From the NCBI RefSeq assembly GCF_028421645.1, contig NZ_CP116887.1:684001-748000 (forward strand): a stretch of 64,000 nucleotides of DNA, in the 5' to 3' direction. The translations under genes and the position numbers were made by a program. This document shows, in pieces, positions 24,964-34,865 of this stretch (its first letter is position 1; the number at the start of each line of letters is the position of its first letter). The notes under the pieces are model-generated. The model was given only the letters and a program-made list of their open reading frames with translations. It was not told where the DNA came from and searched no databases. Origin of the DNA: Aneurinibacillus sp. Ricciae_BoGa-3. GTDB lineage: Bacteria; Bacillota; Bacilli; Aneurinibacillales; Aneurinibacillaceae.

Positions 24964-25842
24964 ATGAAACGAGCGCGTTTAATATACAACCCAACGGCCG
25001 GACGGGAAGAAGTGCGCAAAAGGATACCGGAAATCCTGATGACGCTTGAGGCCGGCGGGTATGAAACGTCCTGCCACGCCACAACCCGTGAAGGCGATGC
25101 CACTGCGGCTGCCCGCCGCGCGGTAGAAAACAGGTTTGACCTGGTGATTGCGGCCGGCGGGGACGGGACAATTTACGAAGTAGTCAACGGCATCGCCGAA
25201 CAGAAATACAGGCCAGCGCTGGGCATCATTCCGGCCGGCACAACGAATGACTTTGCGCGGGCGATCGGGCTGCCCCGCTCCATTATGCGGGCTGTACAGG
25301 TGATTGCGAAGGGGAAGCCTTTTCCCATCGATATCGGACGGATGAACGACCGGTACTTTATCAACATTGCGGGCGGGGGCATGCTGACCACGCTGACGTA
25401 CGAGGTGCCCAGCAAGCTCAAAACGGTGCTTGGCCAGGCTGCCTATTATATGAAGGGAATCGAGAAACTTCCTTTTCTTTCGCCGATTCCGATTCGAATC
25501 GAAACCGATCAGCAAATAATAGATGAAGAGATCATGCTTTTTCTCATCGCCAACAGCAACTCGGTAGGCGGCATGGAGCGGATGGCGCCGAACGCGAAGC
25601 TCGATGACGGGCTGTTTGACTGCCTCATCTTAAAGAAAGCGTCGATCCCGGACTACATACGAATCGCTACGCTCTTAATGAAGGGCGAGCACGTCAAAGA
25701 TCCGAAAGTGATGTACTTCCAGACGAAAAAGTTAACGGCGACTTCACCGAACGAGGTGGAGCTTAACCTGGACGGGGAACTGGGCGGCATGCTGCCGTGC
25801 ACGTTTACCGCGCTGCCGCGCCACATCCAGCTCATCCGTTAA
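24964..25842 (+). CDS. dgkB: Diacylglycerol kinase, DgkB-like
   Basis: The product is a soluble lipid kinase that phosphorylates diacylglycerol released during lipoteichoic acid synthesis. DAGK catalytic motifs are IYNPTAGRE at the N-terminus, AAGGDGTIYEVVNGIA (about 64-79), IPAGTTNDFARAIGLPRS and FINIAGGGMLTTL. Length 292 fits DgkB. It lies just upstream of rlmCD, the same gene order as dgkB (yerQ)-rlmCD (yefA) in Bacillus subtilis. The ATG at 24964 is favoured over an upstream TTG at 24937. Confidence 0.92.
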   Translation: MKRARLIYNPTAGREEVRKRIPEILMTLEAGGYETSCHATTREGDATAAARRAVENRFDLVIAAGGDGTIYEVVNGIAEQKYRPALGIIPAGTTNDFARAIGLPRSIMRAVQVIAKGKPFPIDIGRMNDRYFINIAGGGMLTTLTYEVPSKLKTVLGQAAYYMKGIEKLPFLSPIPIRIETDQQIIDEEIMLFLIANSNSVGGMERMAPNAKLDDGLFDCLILKKASIPDYIRIATLLMKGEHVKDPKVMYFQTKKLTATSPNEVELNLDGELGGMLPCTFTALPRHIQLIR

Positions 25843-25881
25843 CGGCATCGATGAAAATCCAACGAATACAGGTGAACATCC

Positions 25882-27288
25882 TTGGCAAATAAACGAAAGC
25901 AACACAACAATGAGGCAGCGGTTCTTGATCTGCCGGTCGAAAAAAATCAGCAGATCGAGCTGACCATCGAAGACCTGTCGCATGAAGGAAACGGTGTCGG
26001 ACGCGTTGAGGGCTATACGGTGTTTGTGCCGGGCGCCCTCCCCGGAGAGCGGGTATCGGTTGCGATAACCAAGCTTAAGAAGCAGTACGGTTACGCGCGC
26101 CTGTTAGACATCGTCTCAGCCAGTGAGGACCGGCGCGAGCCACCATGCCCCATCTATAAACGGTGCGGCGGCTGTACGCTGCAGCACTTTGACTACCAAG
26201 CGCAGCTAAGTTTCAAGCGCAAGCTGGTGGAGGACAACCTGCGCCGCATCGGCAAAATTGAAGGCGTAACTGTTCACCCGACGATCGGCATGGACAATCC
26301 ATGGCGCTACCGCAATAAAGCGCAGGTGCCGATCGGGGAAGAGGAAGGCGGCCTGATCGGGGGCTTCTACGCCCAGCGCTCGCATGAGATCATCGACATG
26401 GAAAGCTGCCTGATCCAGCACGAGAAGAGCGACTTTCTGGTGAATCAGGTGAAGAAAATCGCGAGTAAATACGGGATTCCGGCGTATGACGAGGGGAGCC
26501 ACAGGGGCGTCTTGCGCCATGTGGTAACCAAGGTTGGCTTTGCGACCGGCGAGCTGATGATTGTGCTGATTACGAACTCCGATAAGCTGCCGCACCAGCA
26601 GGCGTTGGTGGAAGAGCTGGCCCGCGAGATCCCCGACCTCAAAAGCGTTGTGCAGAACATCAACACGAAGCGCACGAATGTGATCTTCGGCGACAACACC
26701 CGGGTGCTGTGGGGCGAGGAATACATCTATGACACGATCGGCGATGTGAAGTTCGCCATCTCCGCGCGTTCGTTCTACCAGGTGAATCCGGTGCAGACGG
26801 AGAAGCTGTACTCGAAAGCCCTGGAATATGCGGGTCTGACCGGTCAGGAGAATGTAGTGGACGCGTACTGCGGCATCGGGACGATCTCGCTGTTCCTTGC
26901 CCAGAAAGCGAAGAAGGTGTTCGGCGTGGAAATTGTGCCGGATGCGATCGAAGATGCGAAGCGAAATGCTGCGCTGAATGGCATGGACAATGTGGAGTTC
27001 CAGGTAGGGGAAGCGGAAAAGGTGATCCCTGCATGGTATACGCTGGGCAACCGTGCTGATGTGATGGTCGTCGACCCACCAAGGAAGGGCTGTGATGAGG
27101 CGCTCCTGCAGACGATCATTGATATGAAGCCAGAGAAGGTTGTGTATGTGTCGTGTAATCCATCAACCCTCGCGCGTGATCTACGCATCCTAGAGGATGG
27201 CGGTTATAGAACGGTTGAGGTGCAGCCTGTGGATATGTTTCCGCATACGACACATGTGGAGTGCGTGGTAAAGCTATATTTGAAATAG
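25882..27288 (+). CDS. rlmCD: 23S rRNA (uracil-5)-methyltransferase RlmCD
   Basis: The product is an iron-sulfur SAM-dependent enzyme that methylates U747 and U1939 of 23S rRNA in Gram-positives. It has an N-terminal TRAM domain (about 20-80) and the cluster ligands C89, C95 and C98 ([10 protein letters not shown]), with a further Cys near 175. SAM-binding [26 protein letters not shown] and the nucleophile C425 in [11 protein letters not shown] follow, then the general-base Glu460 in THVE. A TTG start with AGGTGA upstream is used. The last 17 codons overlap the left attachment site of the island, so the final residues (VVKLYLK) are probably supplied by the integrated element. Confidence 0.93.
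   Translation: MANKRKQHNNEAAVLDLPVEKNQQIELTIEDLSHEGNGVGRVEGYTVFVPGALPGERVSVAITKLKKQYGYARLLDIVSASEDRREPPCPIYKRCGGCTLQHFDYQAQLSFKRKLVEDNLRRIGKIEGVTVHPTIGMDNPWRYRNKAQVPIGEEEGGLIGGFYAQRSHEIIDMESCLIQHEKSDFLVNQVKKIASKYGIPAYDEGSHRGVLRHVVTKVGFATGELMIVLITNSDKLPHQQALVEELAREIPDLKSVVQNINTKRTNVIFGDNTRVLWGEEYIYDTIGDVKFAISARSFYQVNPVQTEKLYSKALEYAGLTGQENVVDAYCGIGTISLFLAQKAKKVFGVEIVPDAIEDAKRNAALNGMDNVEFQVGEAEKVIPAWYTLGNRADVMVVDPPRKGCDEALLQTIIDMKPEKVVYVSCNPSTLARDLRILEDGGYRTVEVQPVDMFPHTTHVECVVKLYLK
27248..27264 (+). repeat. Left attachment site (attL core)
   Basis: The 17-mer cgacacatgtggagtgc is repeated exactly at 63551-63567, in direct orientation, 36.3 kb away. It lies in codons for TTHVEC of rlmCD. See the island entry. 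Confidence 0.85.
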
Positions 27289-27343
27289 GTTGGTGGCAAT
27301 AGGTTAAATGGTTTTTAACTAAATATAGAAGTGTGTTTTATGT

Positions 27344-27374
27344 TCCCTCGGACGAATGGTTCGGGGGATTTTTT
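27344..27374 (+). terminator. Terminator of rlmCD
   Basis: A 10-bp stem with two wobble pairs (27344-27353 with 27359-27368) is followed by six T. A perfect 13-nt inverted repeat gacccccggggtc comes right after (27375-27387). Both lie on the island side of attL. Confidence 0.75.
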
Positions 27375-27517
27375 GACCCCCGGGGTCTTACTTTTACGCA
27401 GAAAAGAGTCGTGGAATTTTACGGAGATGGTTTAGCAATTTGGCGGAAGAGGAAACTTTTTACATAATAGTGAAATAAAAACATGGCTTGCAGAATAGTT
27501 TCAGGTGGCTTTTGACG

Positions 27518-27587
27518 AACGATAATAAGAAATATAAAAATATTTCATATTATCGTTTGACAAAACAAATTCGAGGTGATTTAATAT
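27518..27587 (+). promoter_or_regulatory. Promoter with overlapping inverted repeat, upstream of the type I RM locus
   Basis: An 18-bp imperfect palindrome (27518-27535 with 27540-27557, one mismatch, AAAA loop) ends on the -35 box TTGACA (27557-27562). A -10 candidate TTTAAT lies 17 bp on, or TAATAT 19 bp on. The geometry fits a repressor-controlled promoter for the restriction genes. Confidence 0.55.
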
Positions 27588-27639
27588 GTAATATAGAAAT
27601 ATTTCAAAAAATACCTTTTATAGTTTGGTGGTGATTAAT

Positions 27640-28218
27640 TTGGAGAAAAGAGGATTAAAAGAGTTCGTAACATTCGTTCCAGGTATAAATCCAACAAGGG
27701 CGCAAAAACAGTTTGGAACTCAAGTAATAAATTATTATGATCAGGCGTCTTTTGAAGCTGATTATAATCATGAGGACGTATTTGTTGAAGATGAGGCAAA
27801 ATCTTTATCTCAAAATAACCCATCGTTAAATGAAGGTGATGTTGTTATCAGTAACTCATTACAGCTTGCAACAATGGTCGGTAAAAATAATGTTGGTAAG
27901 GTGTTGTCTCTCAACTTCACAAAAATAGAGTTTGATAGCGAACAACTTGATAAGAAATATTTTCTTTTCTTGTTTAATGCTTACAAAGATGTGAGGCGAC
28001 AAAAAGAAAGGGAGTTACAGGGGAATGGACCCGTTCTAAGAATTCCGCTTCGTGCTCTTGGGGAAATTATCGTTCCTGTTGTTCCGCTTGAGGAACAGAG
28101 GAAAATAGGCACTATTTACGCAGAAACACTGAAGTTACAAAGCAAGTTAAACAAGTACGGAGAATTGATTGAGCAGTTTGCGAGCTCAATAATAGAAGGA
28201 AACTTAGAGGGGAAATAA
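27640..28218 (+). CDS. Half-length HsdS-like specificity protein (single target-recognition domain)
   Basis: The roughly 192 residues resemble one target-recognition domain plus one conserved helix of a type I specificity subunit. The end (VLRIPLRALGEIIVPVVPLE then EQRKIGTIYAETLKLQSKLN) has the LPxxxEQxxI motif that precedes the HsdS spacer helix. Full HsdS has two such units. Half-size subunits can work as homodimers. The start is uncertain: TTG at 27640 has GGTGGTG 6 nt upstream, and earlier GTG/TTG codons are possible. It sits 4 nt before hsdR in the same operon. Confidence 0.65.
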   Translation: MEKRGLKEFVTFVPGINPTRAQKQFGTQVINYYDQASFEADYNHEDVFVEDEAKSLSQNNPSLNEGDVVISNSLQLATMVGKNNVGKVLSLNFTKIEFDSEQLDKKYFLFLFNAYKDVRRQKERELQGNGPVLRIPLRALGEIIVPVVPLEEQRKIGTIYAETLKLQSKLNKYGELIEQFASSIIEGNLEGK

Positions 28219-28222
28219 TCAA

Positions 28223-31200
28223 ATGAAAAGTCAATCGGAATTAGCATTTGAAAATGAAGTCATCGATTATTTGACCAAAATCGGTGGAGTAAAACAATGG
28301 GAGTACAAAAAAGACATCAAAACAACCGAACAACTCTGGGATAACTTTAAAATAATCCTTGAACAAAACAATCGTGCTCGTTTAGATGAACCATTGTCTG
28401 TCACTGAATTTAACCAGGTGAAGAAAATCATCACTAGTATCGAATCACCTTACCATGCCGGACAGTTTTTGTATGGTGTTAACGGTGTTTCTGAAATCGA
28501 AGTTGACCTTGACAATGGTAAGCATGTGTTTTTGACAGTATTCGACCAAGCTCAAGTTGGCGGTGGAAACACTGTTTATCAAGTGGTAAACCAAATAAAG
28601 CGGCCAAAAGTTATTGATGGTAAGCCTAACCGTCGATTTGACGTGACGTTGCTTATTAATGGTTTACCGATTATTCAAATCGAATTAAAGAAGGCTCTTC
28701 ACAGCACTACAGAATCCTTGAACCAGATGGAACAGTACATTGCTGAAAAACAATACAGTGGCATCTTTTCAACCTTGCAGATTCTAATTGCGATGACACA
28801 GTTTGATATTCGTTATATGGCAAATACGCCACTCAAAAGCTTTAACCGAGCTTTTGCGTTCAACTGGCAAAATGAAGACGATGCTCGCCCTATTCGTTCA
28901 TGGAAGACGTTTGCCGATAAAGTGTTGTCAATTCCAATGGCTCATGACTTGGCAACACGTTACATGGTACTTGATGGTACGAAAAACAAAGAAAGTATCA
29001 AAGTCATGCGTCCTTATCAAGTCTATGCAACAAAGCGTGTGCTTGATAAAATTAGAAAATTTGACTTCAAATATGATGATGGTAAATTGGGATACATTTG
29101 GCACACTACAGGCTCAGGTAAGACAATCACAAGTTTTAAGACAGCGTGGCTTGCAAGCCGACTATCTAATGTAGATAAAGTTGTCTTCTTGGTTGACAGA
29201 ATCGCGCTTACCAACCAAACAGCTGATGCCTATAAAGCCTATGATCCTGTTGCGGGTTTTGAAGGGAAAACTGGTGTGGTGGGTGACACAGCCAATATCT
29301 CAGACCTTCATCGCAAACTAACGAAGAAAAGCGATAAGAACATCATTGTGACAAGTATTCAAAAAATGTCGCGTTATGTAGCAAGGGACAGCTTCAAGCC
29401 ACTTAATGAAAATATTCTTTTTATCGTTGATGAAGCCCACCGTTCAACTGGTGACGGTACTGAAAATGAAGGTATGCTCGAAACAATCCGAAAAGCTATT
29501 CCTAATTCTGCTTGGGTTGGTTATACCGGTACACCAAAATTCCCTGAAACACGAGAAATCTTTGGTGAACTACTACATGCATATACCATTAAAGAAGCTA
29601 TTGCGGATAAAAACGTCTTAGGGTTTAACGTTGAATTCAAGGAAACGATCGAGGCTCCCGAAGATCCCACCGAAGATGATATCGATGATAATGTTCGTGG
29701 TAGTGTTTACGACTATAGCCCAGAACATGTGAACTTAGTAGTAAAGGACATATTCGATAACTGGAAGAAACGTTCAAATGACCGTAAGTATAATGCCTTG
29801 TTTACAGTCCATGTTGGTGGTAATAAAGCAAGTACACCAAGAGCGATGGAATACTTCGATAAGTTTGCGGAAGAGAATGCGAATCGTCTAGCAGATAAAA
29901 GACTAAAAGTTGCGGTGAGTTTCTCGGCAGATACATCCAATAGTATTCATCAACTGAAAACGAACGAAAACTTGCACAGAGCCATCAAAGCCTATAACGA
30001 AATGTTTGGCACAGCTTTTGAAATGACGACAGTTAAAGCCTACACAGAAGACTTAGCACGACGTTTGAACAAGACAGCTGATGATGGTAACTATTTAGAT
30101 TTGGTAATCGTTGTTGATCAACTTTTGACCGGTTTTGATGCTCCTGAGATGAATACGCTCTATATTGATCGAACGCTTAAGGGTGGGAACTTAATTCAGG
30201 CGTACTCACGTACAAACAGAATGCATAATTTTGTCGATAAGCCTTGGGGAAATGTCGTGAATTATCGTTGGCCGGAGCAAAATGAGTATGAAATGAATAA
30301 GGCTTTTGCTATTTATTCAAATCGTGCATCTGCTGACGAACAGCTTTCTCTTGAAGATTTGAAAGAAGGTAACGAAGAGTCTGGTATCATTTCTAAACCG
30401 TTCAGCAAGGTCCAAGCTGAGATGCAAGAAGTCATCAAGAAGCTTTCAACGCTCACAGATGATTTTGTGCAATTACCACCAAGTGAAAAAGCACAAGATG
30501 AAGTCTTTGAGAATTTGAAAGAGTATAATCGCTTGCTTAGTCAGTTGAAACAATATACCGAAGATGATGACAAAAATCCTATTTCTGCCTATGATAATCC
30601 TGAAGAGTTCTATGAACGATTAGGTATTACTGAAGAGCAGGAAGTAATTTTAACAACTGTAATCGCCGGTGAGTTGAAGGAGCGACGTGCAAGGCGAGAA
30701 GACATTGATATTTCGCAAGTCAATCTCTCTATGGTTCATATTCACGATGTTACCATCAACTATGATTATTTGATTGATTTGATTGCTCGAATGGCTGATG
30801 AAGTTCACGTGAACGAAATGTCGAAAGCTGAAAATACACTTGATGAAATCCATCTTGAAATTGCCAAGTCAGACAATGAAAGAGAAAAATCTAAGATGCG
30901 CAACTTTGTATCTAAAATTTTCTCAAAAGAGTTTGAATTTGATAGTTATCCAGCACCTCGAAGTGTTGAAAAAATGAATCAAGCCATGGATAAAGCACAA
31001 AAGGAAACGAATATCCAACTAGTAACGAATTTCATCCGCACTTGGGGGCTTGACAACAGCACTAAACCTAAGGAACTTGAAAAGTTGATAAAAAAACACC
31101 GGTTAGGTCAAGAGGATATGGATAAACAAGGTGAGTTAACCGCAATCATGAATGACGCAAAAGCTGATTATAAAGAAATTGCAGTTAAAAAGATCGCAGA

Positions 31201-31279
31201 ATTAACTTGGGTACGATATCGCATTGAATTCCGTAAAGCATTTTACGAAATGGCCGACGAAATTAAGAAGGGAGAATAG
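28223..31279 (+). CDS. hsdR: Type I restriction enzyme, motor/nuclease subunit HsdR
   Basis: The 1018 residues are arranged as usual for HsdR. The N-terminal PD-(D/E)xK nuclease has D in RRFDVTLLING and ELKKA (E154, K156). An SF2 motor follows with Walker A HTTGSGKT (294-301), DEAH at 403-406, GYTGTPKFPETR, and motif VI in YSRTNRM. A C-terminal helical region binds the methylase. All catalytic motifs are intact, so restriction is probably active. It cleaves unmodified foreign DNA together with HsdM and HsdS. The codon style and closest-looking relatives are lactobacillus/enterococcus-like, suggesting exchange among Firmicutes. Confidence 0.95.
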   Translation: MKSQSELAFENEVIDYLTKIGGVKQWEYKKDIKTTEQLWDNFKIILEQNNRARLDEPLSVTEFNQVKKIITSIESPYHAGQFLYGVNGVSEIEVDLDNGKHVFLTVFDQAQVGGGNTVYQVVNQIKRPKVIDGKPNRRFDVTLLINGLPIIQIELKKALHSTTESLNQMEQYIAEKQYSGIFSTLQILIAMTQFDIRYMANTPLKSFNRAFAFNWQNEDDARPIRSWKTFADKVLSIPMAHDLATRYMVLDGTKNKESIKVMRPYQVYATKRVLDKIRKFDFKYDDGKLGYIWHTTGSGKTITSFKTAWLASRLSNVDKVVFLVDRIALTNQTADAYKAYDPVAGFEGKTGVVGDTANISDLHRKLTKKSDKNIIVTSIQKMSRYVARDSFKPLNENILFIVDEAHRSTGDGTENEGMLETIRKAIPNSAWVGYTGTPKFPETREIFGELLHAYTIKEAIADKNVLGFNVEFKETIEAPEDPTEDDIDDNVRGSVYDYSPEHVNLVVKDIFDNWKKRSNDRKYNALFTVHVGGNKASTPRAMEYFDKFAEENANRLADKRLKVAVSFSADTSNSIHQLKTNENLHRAIKAYNEMFGTAFEMTTVKAYTEDLARRLNKTADDGNYLDLVIVVDQLLTGFDAPEMNTLYIDRTLKGGNLIQAYSRTNRMHNFVDKPWGNVVNYRWPEQNEYEMNKAFAIYSNRASADEQLSLEDLKEGNEESGIISKPFSKVQAEMQEVIKKLSTLTDDFVQLPPSEKAQDEVFENLKEYNRLLSQLKQYTEDDDKNPISAYDNPEEFYERLGITEEQEVILTTVIAGELKERRARREDIDISQVNLSMVHIHDVTINYDYLIDLIARMADEVHVNEMSKAENTLDEIHLEIAKSDNEREKSKMRNFVSKIFSKEFEFDSYPAPRSVEKMNQAMDKAQKETNIQLVTNFIRTWGLDNSTKPKELEKLIKKHRLGQEDMDKQGELTAIMNDAKADYKEIAVKKIAELTWVRYRIEFRKAFYEMADEIKKGE

Positions 31280-31320
31280 TCAAGTGATAAAATTATGCAG
31301 ACTACAAAAGGAAATCAGAA

Positions 31321-32562
31321 ATGAGCGATAAAACAATAAAATCACCTCAAATCAGATTCGCAGAATTTACAGATGCTTGGGAACAGCGTAAGTTAATAGA
31401 AATGTTGGTCCAACCTATTACTGATGGTCCACACGAAACTCCAGAACTTGTGGAAGACGGAATACCGTTTATATCAGTTGATGCTATTGTTGATAATCGA
31501 ATTGACTTTGCAAGAAGAAGAGGATTTATTACAGAAAAATATAATGACCAATGTTGTAAAAAATATAGCCCGCAATTTCATGATGTTTATCTTGTAAAAT
31601 CAGGTTCTACTGTTGGAAAAACAGCCATAGTTGAGACATATGAAAGATTCAATATTTGGTCACCACTTGCAGCTATGAGATGCGGGGATAAATCTGAATC
31701 ATATTTTTTATATAACATGTTGCAGACAAGATCACTACAAACTCAAGTTTTTGATAAATGTTCTCATGGAACTCAACCGAATTTAAGTATGAGACAGTTA
31801 GAACAATTTAATGTTTCTTTACCAAATATTGAAGAACAGAAGGAAATAGGTACTTTCTTTAAAAACCTCGACAACCTTATCACTCTTCATCAGCGTAAGT
31901 TGGAACTGCTGAAGGAGACGAAAAAGAGTCTGCTTCAAAAAATGTTTCCGAAAGATGGAGCCAATGTTCCTAAAATTCGATTTGCAGGATTTACTGATGC
32001 TTGGGAACAGCGTAAGTTAGATAATATCTTAAAAGAAAGAAAAGTGAAGCAGAAAATATCTGAAGAAGTACCACTCTTAGCCTTTGCAGCTGGCCAAGGA
32101 GTTATTGATCGTAGTGAAAGAAAAACTAATAATAGAGATTTTTTGACAAAAGATTCTACTAAAAAAACATACCTGCTTACAAAGTATAATGATATTGTCT
32201 ATAATCCTTCAAACTTAAAATATGGAGCAATTGATAGAAATAAACATGGCCAAGGAGTAATATCGCCAATTTACGTTACATTTGAAACGGATGAAATTCC
32301 ATCATTCATTGAATTAATATTAAAAAGCGAAAACTTTAAACAACGAGCTTTACAGTATGAAGAAGGAACTGTTACAAAACGTCAATCTGTTAAACCAGAA
32401 AATCTTTTGAGTTTAGATGTTGTATTGCCAAATTCTAAAGATGAGCAAATAAAAATTGGTAAATTCTTCGAACAACTAGACGACACTATTGCTCTTCATC
32501 AGCGTGAGTTAAATTCGCTTAAAAATTTGAAGAAATCACTACTTCAACAAATGTTTATATAA
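31321..32562 (+). CDS. hsdS: Type I restriction specificity subunit HsdS
   Basis: The 413 residues contain two target-recognition domains, each opened by FTDAWEQRKL (about residues 16-25 and 224-233) and each closed by a helix with E.QK.IG.FF..LD (EEQKEIGTFFKNLDNLITLH and KDEQIKIGKFFEQLDDTIAL). It determines the bipartite DNA target. The two domains share a 21-bp exact DNA repeat at the FTDAWEQRKL codons, a hot spot for domain shuffling; a third copy lies downstream of hsdM. Confidence 0.95.
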   Translation: MSDKTIKSPQIRFAEFTDAWEQRKLIEMLVQPITDGPHETPELVEDGIPFISVDAIVDNRIDFARRRGFITEKYNDQCCKKYSPQFHDVYLVKSGSTVGKTAIVETYERFNIWSPLAAMRCGDKSESYFLYNMLQTRSLQTQVFDKCSHGTQPNLSMRQLEQFNVSLPNIEEQKEIGTFFKNLDNLITLHQRKLELLKETKKSLLQKMFPKDGANVPKIRFAGFTDAWEQRKLDNILKERKVKQKISEEVPLLAFAAGQGVIDRSERKTNNRDFLTKDSTKKTYLLTKYNDIVYNPSNLKYGAIDRNKHGQGVISPIYVTFETDEIPSFIELILKSENFKQRALQYEEGTVTKRQSVKPENLLSLDVVLPNSKDEQIKIGKFFEQLDDTIALHQRELNSLKNLKKSLLQQMFI

Positions 32563-32580
32563 GAAAAGGAGATTACACAA

Positions 32581-34197
32581 ATGAGTAATGCAACAGATAT
32601 TACATCAAAGCTATGGGAAATGGCTAACAAACTGCGTGGGACAATGGATGCAAGTGAATACAAGAACTATATCTTGCCATTTATGTTCTATCGCTATTTA
32701 TCAGAAAACCAAGATGAATACTTAAAAGCCAATGATCTAGAAGAGTACTACGAAGTGACAGATGACACTGAAAAAGAAGATTACCTTGAAGAAATCAGTA
32801 AAGGTATCGGATATGCGATTGACCCAGCCTACACTTGGGTCAAAATCGTATCAAAAATTGAAAATCACAAAATCAAAGCTAGTGACTTCCAAGACATGTT
32901 TGACTCATTCAATACAAATGCCAAACGTAACGCAGTCGCAGAAGCGGACTTTGCTAATGTATTTTCAGATGTTAACCTTGGGGACACACGTCTAGGTTCA
33001 AGTACAAACGAACGTGCGAAGGCTTTGAATGATATCGTTTTGATGATTAACGAGTTTAGTTTCAAAGACGATTCAGGCCGTGACATTTTGGGTGACGTTT
33101 ACGAGTATTTGATTGGGCAATTTGCTGCCAATGCTGGTAAAAAAGGTGGGGAATTTTATACACCTCATGAAGTTAGTAAAACTTTAGCAAGAATTGTTAC
33201 GATTGATGCAGCTGGTACTGGCAATCAATTCCGTGTATATGACCCTACAATGGGATCAGGTTCACTTCTTTTGACAGTTCAAAAAGAATTGCCAAATGGT
33301 AATGAAGAAGGAAGCGTTGAGTTTTTCGGTCAAGAGTTGAATACTACAACTTATAACTTGGCTCGCATGAACTTGATGATGCATGGGGTAAATTATCGCA
33401 ATATGGAATTGAAACGCGCAGACACACTTGATGCTGACTGGCCATTTGCAGAAAAAGATGGCACACAAATTCCTTTGAAGTTCGACGCGGTCGTATCAAA
33501 CCCCCCATATTCTCAGAATTGGGATACAAAAGACGTTGATCGAGAAAAAGATACACGTTTCAAGGGTTATGGTGTAGCACCTGCATCTAAGGCAGATTAT
33601 GCCTTTGTTCTTCATGGACTTTATCATTTAGATAAAGCAGGAACAATGGCTATTGTGTTGCCGCATGGGGTACTCTTCCGAGGTGCGTCTGAAGGTAAAA
33701 TCCGCAAAAATATCATAGACAATAATCTATTAGATACTGTTATTGGATTGCCAGCTAACTTGTTCTATGGCGCAAGCATCCCAACATGTGTGCTGGTGTT
33801 CAAAGGTCGCGAGGCTCGCAAGAGTAAAGATATTTTGTTTATTGATGCTTCAAAAGAGTTTGAAAAAGGCAAGAACCAAAACAAACTCACTGCTGAGAAC
33901 ATCAACAAAATTATCGAAACTTACTGTAACCGTAAAGACGTTGAGAAATATGCTCATGTGGCATCTTTGGATGAAATCAAAGAAAATGATTACAATTTGA
34001 ACATTCAACGTTATGTCGACAGGTTTGAAGAAGAGGAAGTTATTCCACTTTCACAAGTGGCTCAAGAGTTGGTAGAAGTTAAAGCAGAAATTGCGAATTC
34101 ATATGATAATTTGTTTGGGCTATTGAATGAGTTGAAAGGGACAACAGATGAAGCCAAAGAAGAACTGAGTAAATTTATCAGTCTTTTAGGTAAATAA
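32581..34197 (+). CDS. hsdM: Type I methyltransferase subunit HsdM
   Basis: This is an N6-adenine methyltransferase of 538 residues. The N-terminal HsdM bundle (MANKLRGTMDASEYKNYILP) precedes the SAM-binding motif DPTMGSGS (221-228) and the catalytic NPPY (307-310). GVAPASKADYAFVLHGLYHL and LPHGVLFRG are further family blocks, and the C-terminal helical tail contacts HsdS. It follows hsdS by 18 nt with GGAG upstream. Confidence 0.96.
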   Translation: MSNATDITSKLWEMANKLRGTMDASEYKNYILPFMFYRYLSENQDEYLKANDLEEYYEVTDDTEKEDYLEEISKGIGYAIDPAYTWVKIVSKIENHKIKASDFQDMFDSFNTNAKRNAVAEADFANVFSDVNLGDTRLGSSTNERAKALNDIVLMINEFSFKDDSGRDILGDVYEYLIGQFAANAGKKGGEFYTPHEVSKTLARIVTIDAAGTGNQFRVYDPTMGSGSLLLTVQKELPNGNEEGSVEFFGQELNTTTYNLARMNLMMHGVNYRNMELKRADTLDADWPFAEKDGTQIPLKFDAVVSNPPYSQNWDTKDVDREKDTRFKGYGVAPASKADYAFVLHGLYHLDKAGTMAIVLPHGVLFRGASEGKIRKNIIDNNLLDTVIGLPANLFYGASIPTCVLVFKGREARKSKDILFIDASKEFEKGKNQNKLTAENINKIIETYCNRKDVEKYAHVASLDEIKENDYNLNIQRYVDRFEEEEVIPLSQVAQELVEVKAEIANSYDNLFGLLNELKGTTDEAKEELSKFISLLGK

Positions 34198-34231
34198 TAG
34201 TGTTAGAAAAGAGCTAAGGAGGATTTAAACC

Positions 34232-34423
34232 TTGGTTCTTTTCACAAACGCTTGGGAACAGCGTAAGTTATTGTTGATGACCATTTTTATGTTTTATAAT
34301 AAGACAGCACTATATTTCCAAGCATGCAAAAATATCTACCGTATTAAGCTATTTAAACTCCCAAAATCCTTCAATTATTTTTTGTGTTCAATCAGAAAGA
34401 GGTATCTATTAAGCGTCTACTAA
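34232..34423 (+). pseudogene. HsdS fragment
   Basis: The frame opens with LFTNAWEQRKLL, the conserved start of an HsdS recognition domain, and shares the 21-bp repeat (34250-34270) with both halves of hsdS. It then degenerates. A ribosome-binding site (AAGGAGG) is still present upstream. Likely the relic of a second hsdS or a donor cassette. Confidence 0.6.
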
Positions 34424-34566
34424 AAAATCTGACTATACACCAAAACAGGTGAAGCATGCTTTAGAAGTTTTGATGAGACAAGCAGAATTAATGTATGGAA
34501 ATGAGAAGGTTGAGGATTTGCAATTGTTCCCAGTAGCAAAGGTAGGAGAAGATTATAACGTTTGAT
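34413..34566 (+). pseudogene. C-terminal fragment of an unidentified gene
   Basis: A coding-like frame without a start reads KKSDYTPKQVKHALEVLMRQ, then AELMYGNEKVEDLQLFPVAK and VGEDYNV before a stop. Its composition is that of a real protein end, but the family was not recognised. It lies between the HsdS fragment and the YdbC-like pseudogene. Confidence 0.4.
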
Positions 34567-34603
34567 ACAGGTTTAATTAAACTTGCGAAAAGGGAAGTTC
34601 ACT

Positions 34604-34825
34604 ATGCCAGACATTAAATTTGAAAAGACATAACATATCGGTATCCTTTCAGAATCCACAAAAGGCTGGAAAAAAGAACTTAACCTCATCAGTTGGAACG
34701 GTCGTGAACCGAAGTACGATATTCGCGAATGGTCCCCTGAGCGAGAAAAGATGGGTAAGGGCGTTACGCTGAGTAGAGAAGAGTTGGCGGCATTAAAAGA
34801 ACTTCTTAACAGGTCAGATATATAA
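34604..34825 (+). pseudogene. YdbC/PC4-like ssDNA-binding protein with premature stop
   Basis: The frame reads MPDIKFEKT, then an in-frame TAA (34631-34633), then HIGILSESTKGWKKELNLIS, WNGREPKYDIREWSPEREKM and GKGVTLSREELAALKELL. This matches the roughly 74-residue YdbC family (PC4-like single-strand binding) over its full length. Only the one nonsense codon breaks it. No good internal start follows. Such genes often travel with mobile elements. Confidence 0.75.
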
Positions 34826-34865
34826 AAGAAATATTTTGAATAAATGGTAATATAATGTGATAATG

